DNA of 64,000 nucleotides from Lepturacanthus savala (GCA_030544235.1 CM060477.1:5414934-5478933); one strand, 5' to 3'; counted from the stretch's first letter, positions 46,601-58,504 are shown. A program made the numbers and translations. The notes: generated by a model not told the origin, from the letters alone.

Positions 46601-48450
46601 TTATTACAAACCGCTGTGGTTAGAGGTAAAACACTCAAAAACATTACATCCTTAGGATTTTTATGGCAAAACTGGCACGAGTCCTTCATATAGAGTTCAA
46701 CAAGCTGTTAGAGGCAAGTGTGAAAGTCAGGGAAGTTTCATTTTAACCGTTCACACGATGATTAATGTAAATTGTGTCACACTTCTTCCATATTGCCCCT
46801 AATGAATATGTGAGATGATTGATACCAGCCTCATGTTTGTGTGCCCACTAACACTTCTACAGAACTAATTAACACTGTATATCAGCTGTTTAATCTGTAA
46901 AAAGGCAGAAATGGGAAGTATGATAACGTGTGATTTCTCTTTTTTTTTTACGGTGTTTATTTGGTGAATAAAATGGCCGCCACATGGCTTTTTGCAGTAT
47001 TTTAGTTACGGTGATGTTGGCTGAATAAAATGAAACACGTCACTTTAAAACTACATTTCTATTTCTGTTTTACATGGAAATACACATTCAAGATATAATT
47101 AAGAGTATGTATATCACTATAGAGGTAAGTGTAGGCATCTTACCTTGGAAGAAAGTCCACTAAATGACCTCCAGCCTGAGCTAAAAGGGAATAAATTGAT
47201 GTTTTTGTCCTGCCAAGAAAAAACAACAACAAAAAAAATGACTGTTTTTCAGGGTAATTAATTCTATTATTTATGGGTACGTTTTTGGTTTGGTTTTGGG
47301 GGAAATTGTTTGAAAATTATACTAAAAACTGAAAAAGTTTAGTCCATAATACAGAAAAAGAAAAGAAAAAGAAATTACTCAGAAAAAGGGGAAAAAATAA
47401 TTTTCTTGCAAAACAAAAAAAAAAATTGTAAAGAAAAAAAACAAGGAAAGGGATACTTTTCTTTTTTTAAATTACCCAACCATAAAAATGAATTACTCTG
47501 AAAAAAGACCAAATATATTAGTCTGAAAAACTAAGTAACGACAAAAAAGAAAAAACAAATATTTATGCTTATGTACAGAAGCAGGGGGATTGGACTGGGA
47601 TGTCAAATTTCCTAAAATGTCAAGACAAATTCCTTTACATTGATTAGATTTTTCAGAAAATTTTCTGGAAAGTTTTGAAAATTAAAAGATGAGAAATCGC
47701 TAAATAGGGCTATAAAATCTCTTTAATCCTAGAGGTGGACTGTGGAGAAAAACAAAAGACAGAGAAGTCATTCCAGGCTGTGGATAGTCGCCTCTCCCCA
47801 GGCTGCCACTTTCTAAGCTTTTCTCACTCGGCGGGCCCCGGCTCGCGAACCTTTGGATGACTTTCAAGTCCCTCCGTGCACCATTGTTATTCCTCCGTCT
47901 ATCCCTCAGATGTCCTTTTCTCACTACATCACTCCGCCCTGAGCTCTCGAGCGAAAGAGGAAAAAGCGAGCGTGCTCGGCCCTCAGAAGAAACACAAACG
48001 GGGAGCACTGTCAAAAGAACAATTTGCACAACACAAAAAGCTTTTGTTTCCAACCCTTTGAGTGTGAGACAGGTGGTCGCTGTGGGAATAACTCGGCTTT
48101 TCCCTTTGAAAAAAAAAAAAACCGAGGGGACAGGGGTGTCAAGTGCAGGAAATCCATAGAAACAATAGAGGATTTCACATCATATGGGCTCTGCTCCGAT
48201 ATATGACACAGCACGTAAAATATTCCTTTTCTTTATTTTTTTCATTAGTTGCATGGCACAAAAAATGGGTGATAAATCCAAAGAAATACAGTGAAAAAGA
48301 AGCCTGATCATATATAAATATAGAGCACAAAACAGAGAAGAGTGACAGGTCATCATTACAGGGTGTTGGCACAGAACGAGATAAATAACATCACTGAAAC
48401 ACAGCTTTGATAATACAGCATCGATTTCCTCCTTATTTCCAGGGCAGGAA
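46601..48450. other. no gene seen; A/T-rich low-complexity stretch
   Basis: 47215-47560 is unusually A-rich with many AAAAA runs. 47750-48180 is GC-richer and gives frames on both strands without domains. Confidence 0.3.
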
Positions 48451-48496
48451 GTGTGTGTGTGTATGTGTGTGTGTGTGTGTGTGTGTGGGGGGGGGG
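48451..48496. repeat. (GT)n microsatellite followed by G10
   Basis: About 18 GT units with one AT interruption run directly into a G-run (48487-48496). Confidence 0.9.
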
Positions 48497-51380
48497 TGTT
48501 TCTTCATTTCGTCACCCACATACAGTCATTTCCACCCGGGCCTCGAAGCGGTAGAAGAGGGAGCCATCGAGAGAAAAGTAACTTGATTTTCCCACCGGAG
48601 AGAACAGGCGAGAGGTGGCGGTTTTCCTGCTGCTGGTAAAGTTGTTACACCAGCGCGGCTCTGCCATCAAACAGCGACACGCCGCCGCCGCCGTGATGAG
48701 ACGACAGCCTCTGGAATAGCTTTAACTTTTTCAATATACGACACAGTTTTCAGGTTTAATACGGCGAACGCTTTGTTCCCGTTAAAATCTGTCATACAGA
48801 CACTTTCCTGCCAAAAAAAAAAATATAAAAAAATCGCTGGGCTGCCAATTATGTCAGTGGCGGTCGTGCAGAACCGACACGCTTTCCCCCCTCTATCGGT
48901 GCCATTTCTCTTTTGCCGAATCAATACGGAGAAAGCTGGCTGTGTGTAGTGATAATTGGGGCTACAAGCTGCAATTATGTCGTGCTAGTGGAACTGATTT
49001 GTTATTCGGGGCGGCCAAAACAGCGCCGTGAATGGCACAACGTAACAAGAGCCCTTCTTAGGTTCAACGGAAAACGGGGACATTTACAGTCGGAAAGAAA
49101 TGTGGACGCTGTTCCTTTTAGAGACCCCCGAAGCACAAGGTATTAAATACATTACCAGGTTATTATAGTTCAGACTAAAGTGATAAAATGTTAAAATTAT
49201 GCCTTTTAAATAACTACATTATCAATGACTTCACAGGAATTTCTCTCCCACTTGTGGTTTATAATATCACAAAGTATGCACTTTAGGTATTCGGGCAATA
49301 CTTTGTTTTAAATTACATTTTCTTACACGGCGACTGGTCATGGTTCTGCTCACATGGATAGTTTTAATCAAATTCACTAAAGAACCTGGGAAATGGTTTC
49401 GACATACTGCAAAGTTGCTGCGATTACATTCAATCTGCAGCGAGAGGCTTTTTTTGCAGGCTCTGACAGGTCGTTTCCCCTAAATGCTACAGTAATGGTA
49501 TTAATGGAAGCGCTGGGAACATTCATGCACAACTGCATAATTCATTCAGATATTTATTGAACCACAAAAGAATAACAGATTTTTTTTTTTTTAGAGAATC
49601 TTAGTTTGTTCCATTGGTACAGTGGGACCTTGCTGTACAAAATGTGTCCTTTTAAATCAATTAAGTCTGATATGTACAATTTATCTAATGCAAAGAGTAT
49701 TAAGGAGCATTCTAAAAGGGAAACGCTGTTTCTGCCTGTGTATTTCTATACTGGCAACCCTCTGCAAGCTAACAGTTTTTTTTTCCTTTATGCAATAAAC
49801 ATTGACTGTTCTCAACGAATGTAAAAGGCAATTTCTAATGCAATACAATACAACTGACCCTCGCGCTTTATTTCTAATGTTATGTATTTGTCAAACCTAC
49901 AAGCTTCAATACATTATTCCAATATAAAAACAGTGAAGTTGACCTGAGAGTGTTTATAAGTGCAGAATTAAAAGAAATTAGGATGATTTGTGTTGTTGTT
50001 TCTCACCACTTGCACACATTGACTAGAAAATGATCCTCTGCACAGTACCACTTTATTTTCCTAATACTCACAATTAAAATTGATGGCGACCGACTGGAAA
50101 CTCTCAAATGAGCATCAAACTGCATCAGATGCTGATGCCTGAGGACCGGGCTCGCCGCTGTACTGTGCCAGGCGACGTGATAAATAAACAGCTCCGGCCT
50201 CAAAACTAAACGTCAGAAGCTTGAAATGTCTCAGTTATATATATATTTTTCCCTTTTTAGTCTATGAGCACTTGCACATCCACTGATGCCTCATGCATTG
50301 TTAAGAATAAAGTCGGTAAGAAAGAAAAGTGACGCGTTAAAATTGTTTACATATTCAAAAACCATTATTCCCCTACAACTGCACTTTGAAGTAGCTAAGA
50401 AGACTTTTATCCATAAATAGAGCTGAGTATGTAGCTGCTCTAACTATCCCTCACACATACAAAGGGCACAGGCTGACACCGGATATGTGGATTGCACCGA
50501 AATGTAAATCAACGTGCTGAGAAGTGCGTTACCATTGAAACAAACTATGATTCTGTTTGTCGTCCAGTTTCTCTGGAAGAATCAGACGTTAATTTCTGCA
50601 CAGAGATGAACATTTTACAGTTATTCATTATCGTATCCATTTAATAAAATACCGTTAAACTGGGAGAAATATGTGGTCTGTCCTTGTTACAAGAAGAAAG
50701 TTGATGTAATTCCAACACACACACACAAATAAATACTGTGTGGTGACTAACAGGGAGTTTTTTATATAGTTTTAAACTTAGGTGTTTATTTTTAAGCAAT
50801 AGATTGATATTTTGAAACTAAAAAGAACCCCTGCCTACCATCATATAATATTTATGGATGTGAATTTATTGATTATTTGGCTGAGAGCAGTGACTTCCTG
50901 GAGTCTCTGCTGTTTGCCTGCCGACCTCATGGTGAATTCCCTCCTGTAAATACGCAACTTGACATTTTTACACTTTGGTTTTTGTATGGATTAAACAAAA
51001 GAGATATAAAATGTCAAGTTGTGAGCTTTAAAAGTGTCGGTAAGCAGATTTTGTTCCATTTGTGACAGTGCTAGGTCTGTTTATGCTAAGCTAAGCAGTT
51101 GTTTATGCTCAGCTATGCTGACTTCCTCAAATCAAACGGTTTAAACTAGGGCTATAAATTAAAGCACATGTTTATTATTGAAACTCTTATCAACATGGGA
51201 GTTGGACAGATTTGCTTTATGCAAATGACGACATTAAGTGTTGAAACAATTAGCATTAAAAAAAGGACAAATACTGTTAGAAACCCTCACAGGTGCAACA
51301 TTTAGCTTGAAAGAACTATGCTCAAATCAGAACTCACAGCAAACCTTAGCTCAACAGGCACTAAAATGAAATTTTCACCT
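48497..51380. other. no gene seen; (GCC)4 at 48681-48692
   Basis: Unique GC-balanced sequence at 48500-49140 with a GCC run, then AT-rich DNA. 49360-49560 (TGCATAATTCATTCAG and similar) is a weaker candidate for conserved non-coding sequence. Confidence 0.3.
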
Positions 51381-51384
51381 GCCA

Positions 51385-51505
51385 TGGCAGCCACTACCAT
51401 CAGTGGGTGTATGAATAAGTGAATGTTAGCATGGAGTGTAACAGCGCTTTGAGTGGCCAGAAGAATAGAAAGGTGCCATACAAATGCAACCCATTAACCA
51501 CTGGC
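51385..51505 (+). repeat. LINE/SINE-type 3' tail fragment
   Basis: GTGTATGAATAAGTGAATG, then AGCGCTTTGAGTGGCCAGAA and CATACAAATGCAACCCATTA, matches a very common fish retroposon 3' end. No coding part is attached. Confidence 0.5.
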
Positions 51506-51824
51506 CAGCTCCATGGTAAATCAAGTGCACTTGTTGGATGCTGATCTGAATTATTTCTCACAGTCCCTGGTCCTCCACAATATTAACAGGCCCGCAGGCT
51601 GGAGCCACATTTAGCTGTTGCCGTTGAAAGCTCGCTGCATGTTCATGAGTTTCCCCCAGACACTATCAATCAAGGCCTGCCTGCGTTAGCTTCACTAGCA
51701 AATGATGTTTAAGATGAGAAGTTCTCTGCTAGTAATTTAGTTCACATCTTCTTTATCCATTTGTTCTTTGCTATTTGCTATTTGACTTAATGCTAAGGGC
51801 TAAATACGGGTCAGACAAGAGGTT

Positions 51825-52240
51825 GTTAAAGGTGCAGTGCACGAGATTTAGTGGCATTTACCAGCATCTAGTGGAACAGACTTGGCAGAAATGGATTAAA
51901 TTATTTATAATTGTTTTAATTAGTATATAATTCAATCAAAATGTTTTTATCACCTTAGATTAAGCCATTTTTATCTGTACAGGGAGCCGGTCTCCCTCTG
52001 TGAAGCCGCCATGTTTCCACCACCATGAATCTACAGTGGCCCAGAATGGACAAAACAAGCAATAGCTCTGTATTAGCTAGTAAGAGCTTGTCCATAGGTT
52101 CTTCTACAATCTCTGTTGCAATTTGTGACATCACAACAAGATGCTACCAGAAACTATACACTGTACTATTAAATAATGTCCAAAAATACATTAAAATGTG
52201 TTACCGCATTACCTTTGACAGCCCTAACTTAAACATTTGA
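51825..52240 (+). repeat. Common fish short repeat (non-autonomous DNA element)
   Basis: Starts TTAAAGGTGCAGTGCACGAG, then ATTTAGTGGCATTTACCAGC, with CCGCCATGTTTCCACC and CAGTGGCCCAGAATGGAC further in, the layout of a widespread teleost element. The right end is decayed near 52230. Confidence 0.55.
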
Positions 52241-53229
52241 GAGAAATAACATAATTACTCCTGTATTAAAAGGTTTTTTGGTCAGGTTGGCTTTAAAAGG
52301 AACAGGTACTGAAATATCTTGAGGAACTCCATATTTAGGAACAGGGACAACTGCACTGGGCACTTTGGCACTTTTCATGAGCTAATACACCAGGGGAGGA
52401 TAGTGACTGGCTAACGGATATTGTGTCTCATATTTTTAGGCAACTGTGTCCAAATCTGTGTCAATGTCAGACGAATTTCATGTTCTCGATGTGTCCAAAA
52501 CAACCTAAGAAAGTCTGAAAACCCGCGTCATCAAAAGCGTCACAAAAAAACATTGTTTTAGTAAAACATTACATCTAGTAAGGAAACAACTCCCCCCAGA
52601 ACTACATACATTCATTATGATCTGGGCCTTATGGAAATAAAAAAACAAACTAAAGTTAATGAATCGTCTTAAAAGGAAAGTGAAATGGAAAGCAGATAAT
52701 ACCTGTGATTAATTCGCTGTAATAACATCATACAGACCATAATGATATTTTAAGGATGCCCTGAAATGCTCATCATTCTGCTCTGTTTTGCTTTAGCATA
52801 TTTATCATCTTTACATGTATCAGTTTCTTATCACACCTATTGTACACAGCTTTATGCTCACACATGTACCCGACCCACTCCGACCAACGGCTTCCACTGA
52901 AGAGGCTACATATGCTGAACAACCACAACACCAAATGCAAATCTTTAAATTCATTAATCCCATCTGCTGAGTTCTCTTCGTTGTTCAGTGTTCTGGTTGC
53001 ACTATAAATATGAACGTAGGAGTAGAAAATGGTCAAGTTGCTGTCAAACTTAATCCAGAGCGCCGACAAGCCTGAATCGGCGGGAGTGGGTCACGCATGT
53101 GCAGAGAAATATAAAATGGATTTTATATGTCGAGACCTTAAACTGTAATGTTGTGCTTCCTGTACTCCAACATAAAACATTTATCATAAACCTTTTTGAA
53201 TAGAGCTTCTTTAACATTTACAAGTTATA
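52241..53229. other. no gene seen
   Basis: Unique intergenic sequence. The 98-codon minus-strand frame at 52773-53069 has no recognised domain. The boundary with the mdga2 3' UTR is not visible. Confidence 0.3.
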
Positions 53230-53709
53230 CAGTTACCAAATTGGTTTATCTTCTTAATGCTTCCATCAGCTTTTGATACTTCAGCAATGCAAGGGAGACA
53301 ACAAGAAGAGAAAAAGAAGTTAAGTCAATCTTCAACGGAAAAATATAAGAAACAAGACACAAGTCCTCAAAACATTTGTCATAACCAACAATGAACGGAA
53401 TTTCTCGTTTTCTCTTTTTTACAATACATTTTTTTTTTTAAAAACCCCGCTGGTTAAGGTTATGGTCACAGGTAGATCTTCCACAGTCAATCTTCACAGT
53501 TTGTGTAAAAGCAGAGAAACATTCTCGCTAGAGTAATAAAATATCATGACTATTATTATGGTCATTATTATCTTTTATTCTCATATTGTTCCATATAAAT
53601 GGTGGAGGATAGGGGGGCGAGGCGGATCGCCCTTCGAGTCCCAAAGTTCACGCTCTCCTCCCTGTACAACGCAATGTTTTAAATCAGCAGTCGTCCTTTT
53701 TCTTTTGTT

Positions 53710-53731
53710 AAAAAAAAAAAAAAAAAAAAAA
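53710..53731. repeat. A22 homopolymer (T22 in the mdga2 transcript sense)
   Basis: An uninterrupted run of 22 A on the plus strand. T16 at 53813-53828 and T21 at 54208-54228 lie within 500 bases. Confidence 0.9.
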
Positions 53732-53984
53732 CGCTCGCTCGCAGGGAAGGAGAGTCATGGAGGAGAGAGAGTGGGGTAATCATTCCACGACTTTATCCTT
53801 GATCTTACCGTGTTTTTTTTTTTTTTTTGCAAAAAAAGGGAAAAAAAGACAGAAAAAAGATCCAGAGCCTCACTTTCACCGTTGCCGCTGTCTTGTTTAA
53901 TCCAATTTTGTTTTCCAAACCTGTGCTCAGGGGGTGCTGCTGCCCTCACGTTGAACTACGCGTTAGCATAGGTTTAGGTGCATG

Positions 53985-54024
53985 CACACACACACACACA
54001 CACACACACGCACTCACACACACG
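53985..54024. repeat. (CA)n microsatellite
   Basis: Twelve CA units, then interrupted CA sequence. Confidence 0.85.
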
Positions 54025-54536
54025 CAACTACCTCATCAGGGGTTAAATCCGGGTGCAGCACGACCCCCCATACTCCCTCTGAACAAGCGTGCCCTCTCCC
54101 GATCAGCACTTGTGGGGGGCAAAAAGAAACATGTAGAAAATAGCCCATCAGAGGAAACATGAACGGAGATGTGTTCGATGTTGATTGACACCCAGGCTCA
54201 CGATTCGTTTTTTTTTTTTTTTTTTTTTGTAATCTGAAGGCACTTTTGTTTCATGGCAGAAAGTAAAGTGGCTTCTGTTCCGCAGGGCAGACCGCCGACT
54301 GGATCTTTTCGGAGTCGGGCCTCCGCTTATTGGACCTGTTCTCCGCTCCCTCCCAGCTCCACACCCCTCCTCCTCCTCTCTCGTTCCTGCTCCTTCCTCT
54401 CGAGCTTCTCTCTCTCCCTCTTTCTGCGCCTCTGCTGATTCTTCTGCGTTTATTGTTCTGCCGCCGTACCACCGTTTTTCGGCCACTTGGGACTTCGTGA
54501 GCACAGTGTTAAAAAAGATACGTTAGGCAGCTACAA

Positions 54537-54555
54537 GGGGGGGGGGGGGGGGGGG
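54537..54555. repeat. G19 homopolymer
   Basis: Nineteen consecutive G on the plus strand (C19 in the mdga2 transcript sense) within the probable 3' UTR. Confidence 0.9.
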
Positions 54556-55227
54556 AGTAAGCGGACGGAACTGAAATGTCGCCGGAGTCCTTGTTTTTTT
54601 TGTTTTTTTCTACAGTTTACAGCACCGAGCAGATAAAGAAATGGCGAGGTGTGACGTGAGGCTGGGCCAGAGTGAAAAACGAGTGTCGGTGATTGGCGTC
54701 TGGTGCGAGAAAAAAGATAAAAGATGCACAGAGAAAGGTCTGATTCTGGTATTTTCCTCCTTTCCCGTTCCTCTTCTAAAACAAAAAAAAAGCCAGCAGT
54801 GTCTATATTCCGCCGCCTTCCGAAGGTATTTTCATAACGTCATAAAATTGTTCTTGTGCTTTACAAACTGTCCTCCCTCGACGCTCGTGAACTCTTTTTT
54901 TTTTGCCAAAGTCCAGGGCTTATCGTTGCTTCGCCCGTCTTTTTGCTCGTAAAAGACGTCCCGAGCCCTGCACCGAGGAGTGTTCTGTAAAAGAGGTCTC
55001 TTTAAAAAAAAAACATTAGCGCATCTTTCTTTATTACTTTTTGTGTAACTTTTTTAATCACAATTTTTTTCCTCCCTTTTTCCTTTTTAATTTTCGGTCC
55101 CTCCGCCGGTCCTTCAGGGGACCCCTGCTGCTTTCGGGATGCATGAATCTTTGGTGATTGGATGCCGAGGGTTTAGCTCACAGACGGTGGGTCTGAATTT
55201 GCGCCTCTGAGTTGATGGGGAGAAGGG

Positions 55228-55316
55228 TCACCTCTGACCTTCCAGGAGGGTCATCACCAAGGTGACGCAGAGCAGCCATATATGGGAGGATGTGAATGGG
55301 GCCTCGGAGCTGAGAT
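55228..55316 (-). CDS. mdga2: mdga2-like terminal exon with GPI-anchor signal
   Basis: Last coding exon. The acceptor CTCTTCCTGTTTAG ends at 55317. The first two bases complete an Asn codon begun in the previous exon, then come 28 codons and a TGA stop at 55230-55228. The peptide has a short polar segment (LSSEAPFTSS) and then the hydrophobic run HIWLLCVTLVMTLL and a short polar end EGQR. This is the architecture of a GPI-attachment signal that is cleaved in the ER and replaced by a lipid anchor. MDGA proteins end this way, and HIWL resembles the MDGA2 tail. The Ser/Asn-rich stretch before the hydrophobic run is the probable attachment region, but the exact site cannot be read. The intron upstream is 2407 bases (55317-57723). 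Confidence 0.85.
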
Positions 55317-55409
55317 CTAAACAGGAAGAGATAAAGTTTTCGTCGTTACATACTGTTCTCCAGACACAAAAACAGTGAAATGGACATTTAGCCATTTAAG
55401 TCCCAGGTC

Positions 55410-56095
55410 TTAACATGTAAGGTGACTACAGAAGAGTTAGATTAGAATATTGAAAAAAATATATATAAAATTGTGTTTTACCTCTGATAAAAATACTTAA
55501 ACTTAAAAAAAGACCAAACTGACCCAAAAATGAAATTATTTTCAATGCAAAGTTCAATGATTGACAGGATAATAGTTCAAAGATCTATTATTTGTCCATA
55601 AAATCACAACGAGGATCATTACAGAACATGATGAATGTATTCTGATTATAAAGAAGATTATAAATGATCCAATTAAATAATCAAACAGCTGAAAATCTAA
55701 ATTAAATATCAAAAAAGTGGTTAGTTGCAGCCCTACTACTGATATTATATCAGAGTATTTTACAGATAAAAGTAAGTGAGTAAAGGCAAAATCCTTATAA
55801 TAATGTATATTTTGATGCATTGAAAACTCTACCTTTAATAGCCTAAATCAAAATGTGAAGAAAAATGTGTCATTTTTTAATTCCTTTATAGTAGTGTCTT
55901 TACAAACTCAAATACTTACTTCAGGATTTAGTGTTCCTGTGACTCACTAAACTAATATATAGTTGTATAACCACAGTTTATGGGAACTGATTCACATCTA
56001 TTCAGCTAATTTTTTAACACAATTGTAATATATGCATAAAATTCAATGCTGCCTCTGTATCAGGAGTTTTTGGGTTTTAACAGGTTAAAGAGCCA
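55410..56095 (+). repeat. Interspersed repeat, copy 1 of 2
   Basis: AACATGTAAGGTGACTACAG, then AGAAGAGTTAGATTAGAATA, ACCAAACTGACCCAAA, TTCAATGATTGACAGGATAA and GTTGCAGCCCTACTACTGAT, appears in the same order at 63029-63600. GTTGCAGCCCTA suggests a non-autonomous DNA element common in fish. The middle parts differ in length between the copies. Confidence 0.65.
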
Positions 56096-56439
56096 AGTGT
56101 GCTCACAGGGACACTTGGAGAATACTTTGCTTTCTTGCATGGAGTTAGACTTGAATGTTGAGACCACTTTCACAGCTGGTTGAAGGCCTCATACAAACAC
56201 ACATTAAATGTTAAACTGTTTCCAGTCTTACTGCAAGGCTAAGAGCGTCTGCTCATGTTTTCAGTATTCAGTACCAATGTTCCCTCCCTAACTCCTGGAA
56301 AGAAAGTGCACGAGCATATCCTCCGAAATGTCAAACGCCTCCTTTAAAGCAGAACTAAACCGGCGTGAAACGGCTACTCTGAAACCCACCGTTCTCCTCG
56401 AGTAACGCCATCAGTCAGAAATCACCTGCGATTTCAGCC

Positions 56440-56740
56440 CTCATGAGACATTTCTCAATTTTTGCCCTCTTACATCACACGGAGTCATGTAAGATTCATC
56501 GCGTGAGATTGAATTGCATAATTCATACCATTACTCTGTCCTCGGCCTGGGCGACCACTCTTAGAACTCCAAATTAATTAATGTTGTCGCTTTGAATCAT
56601 AATGGAGCCAAAATGAAAAATAACCGAAATAATAATCCCCGCAGTAATAAAAAAGAATACACCACTGACTCCGATTCACATTCAGACATGTGGTTATTTT
56701 CCATCAATGCGATGAAAGATGAACATGGACTGTTCTGATG
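56440..56740. promoter_or_regulatory. Candidate conserved non-coding element in mdga2 intron
   Basis: Unique intronic block with TGAATTGCATAATTCATACC, CCAAATTAATTAATGTTG and TTTGAATCATAATGG, dense in octamer-like and homeodomain-like motifs. Not coding. Inferred from composition only. Confidence 0.35.
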
Positions 56741-57723
56741 TGTTTGTGGGTTTGTGAAAGGGACGTCTGACTTTTTTTTTTTTTTTTTTGACACGTCTGA
56801 AAATAAAGCCCCCGCCGGCCGTAAATAACAGGAATTAAATCAAAGGAACAGTGTTTGTCTGCAGACTAATATCACCCTGGCAATTGGATGCCATTTTCTG
56901 TATCCTGTTTTTACCTTCTGTTGGGTCCTACAGCGCAATTACAGTGCTCCACTCAGCCGGCGTTCGCAGCTATTGTTCATGTGATTACAAGACTGTTGCT
57001 GTGGCAACCCCCCCTCCCGCCTCCCCCATCCATGAGATGGTAGTTCAATACTGGTGACTGTCAAAGATTAGATCCTCTCTTGTAAATCTTCGCGGTAGAG
57101 CTGGAGTCCTGAGTCCTAAACCCAGAGTTTAGATAAAGGGCGACAGAAAAGGAAAAAAAAAAAAAAAGGCAGGACCATAGATGCATTATAAAACCTGGAT
57201 GTGGTACTGACTCTCATTTTTCCCAGTGGCCACTTGTGGTACTGCAACAAAAAATCCCATGCAACTCAAAAAGCATTTTTCCCCCGTCGCCTGCAATTGT
57301 AAAAGACAAGCCTGTAAAACTAATCTTTGTATTCCATATTTTTAAATCATGGACTTTTTATCCATCAAAAATCTTTCTGACGGCCAGAAAAGCTCTGAAA
57401 AAGTCTCTATTCCCAGTGTGACGTAACGTTGTGTGTCTTGGGTGCAAGGGCAGATTTTTTAATTAATAGTTTTTCTTCAAACGTTTTTAATGTGGTCAGC
57501 AAGTGAATTAAATGACTAAAATGTGAGCTTGTTCGCAAATGTACACATTTACACAGAGTACCATGGGAGGTGACTCTACTGATCAGTCTCTAGGAGTTGC
57601 ATAACGTGGAAATAAACCCGGAAATTTGCGACTTTTTCTGCGAGCAACTTCCATCGAAATGAAGGGCGGCCATTTTTCAGTCCGCTATGCAGTTTCTATA
57701 ATACATCCATGGGCGGGACTCAC

Positions 57724-57820
57724 TGGGCGGTGGGTCTCGACACTCCCCTTCCTCCAGCGTGACGTCATCGATGGCGATGTCTCCCTCGATGCCCGGTCCC
57801 CGGATCCCTTCCAGAACCAC
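57724..57820 (-). CDS. mdga2: mdga2-like exon, end of MAM domain
   Basis: Next coding exon of the same gene. The acceptor is TTTCTCTAG at 57821 and the donor GTGAGT lies at 57723-57718. It has 97 bases: 32 codons plus one base, so it ends in phase 1. It encodes the terminal beta-strands of the MAM domain, with the family signature EGIRGPGIEGDIAIDDV followed by TLEEGEC, where the Cys is the conserved closing cysteine. The intron to the preceding exon is only 553 bases (57821-58373). The IEGDIAIDDV wording is the strongest MDGA hallmark and separates it from neuropilins and receptor tyrosine phosphatases, which share the MAM fold. The tail RDPPP after the domain begins the stalk leading to the GPI signal. 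Confidence 0.92.
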
Positions 57821-58373
57821 CTAGAGAAAGTAGGAAACCAATTTACTTCGTTATTTATTCTAAAAAAAAAAAACAAGAAAAGTAGCTCCACTGAAAGATA
57901 CACAAAAGTGTAAATTTCTCTACATTGCTCCCTTATGAAAAACAAAAAGGAGCAGGTGGCAAATATTATTTTTTTTTAATGTCACAAAATTTAAAGCTTA
58001 GAATGCATATATAGTGTTAGAATAGTTAGAAAAAGGAAAAAAATAGACACAGAAAGTGCAGCAGCAACTATAATTACTTTCCACAACAGAGGCCGTAAAA
58101 ATGATGGAGAATATTGCAGTTCTATATTCCCTACTCACAAAGATTAGGCTTCCTGATGGCAAAGCATGAGTGATATTGCTTTCTCAATTGCAAACAATGT
58201 TTATGGATCACATCCACTTCTCCATGCTTTAATATCATGGCCCATGAAGTGCTTCATCAATATGCAGCCCCCTAAGGAAAACAGCTTCACGGGCAGGGGG
58301 GATACAGGGGGGATGCTGCTGCATAATGAATTCATTGGGTTGTTGTTTTGTTGTTGTTTGTTGATGGTCTCAC

Positions 58374-58504
58374 CTGGAAGGATGCTGTCGGATGGACGCT
58401 TACTTTGGCCTGCTTCCAGCGGTCACCTTGGTTACCACTTAGCGACCACACGGGACCCTCGGATGTCGTCTGGCCCTTCTGCTTTAGGAAAGCGTTTAGA
58501 GTCC
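58374..58504 (-). CDS. mdga2: mdga2-like exon, central MAM domain
   Basis: Coding exon of a MAM-domain glycosylphosphatidylinositol-anchored protein, a neuronal Ig-superfamily surface protein known to bind neuroligins and restrain synapse formation. On the minus strand a good acceptor (pyrimidine tract ending TTGCGCAG) precedes 131 bases, and a GTGAG donor follows at 58373-58369. The exon starts two bases into a codon and gives 43 complete codons, including the MAM motif WSLSGNQGDRWKQA and ending in SFQ. It joins in phase 0 to the exon at 57820-57724. The segment KGQTTSEGPVWS fits MDGA2 better than MDGA1 from memory of the two paralogues, but an mdga1 or duplicate mdga2 assignment is not excluded. 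The preceding exon should end with one base of a Gly codon. I could not find it before 64000. Confidence 0.9.

Larger units (their letters stand above)
53230..55227 (-). other. probable mdga2 3' untranslated region and 3' flank
   Basis: Sequence directly downstream of the mdga2 stop, transcribed on the minus strand. It is richer in C+G than the desert beyond it and contains pyrimidine-rich tracts (54340-54450 on the plus strand) plus long homopolymers. Minus-strand AATAAA hexamers lie at 55035-55030, 54454-54449 and 53579-53574, so the UTR could end about 0.2, 0.8 or 1.7 kb after the stop. The 53230 limit is a guess. No protein-coding frame is credible here; the open frames come from simple sequence. 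Confidence 0.5.
55317..57723 (-). other. mdga2 intron (phase 1) between the last two coding exons
   Basis: The intron is bounded by GTGAGT at 57723-57718 and TTTAG at 55317. It holds one copy of an interspersed repeat (55410-56095) and a repeat-poor block at 56440-56740 that looks like candidate regulatory DNA. It also has an A15 tract at about 57152 and a T18 tract at about 56771. No further exon is seen. Confidence 0.8.

Noticed and set aside
57724..58504. Assignment to mdga1, neuropilin or a receptor tyrosine phosphatase
   Set aside because: The GDIAIDDV context and following GPI tail exclude neuropilin and phosphatases; EGIRGPGIEGDIAIDDV and HIWL fit MDGA2 better than MDGA1, although the paralogue call rests on memory.
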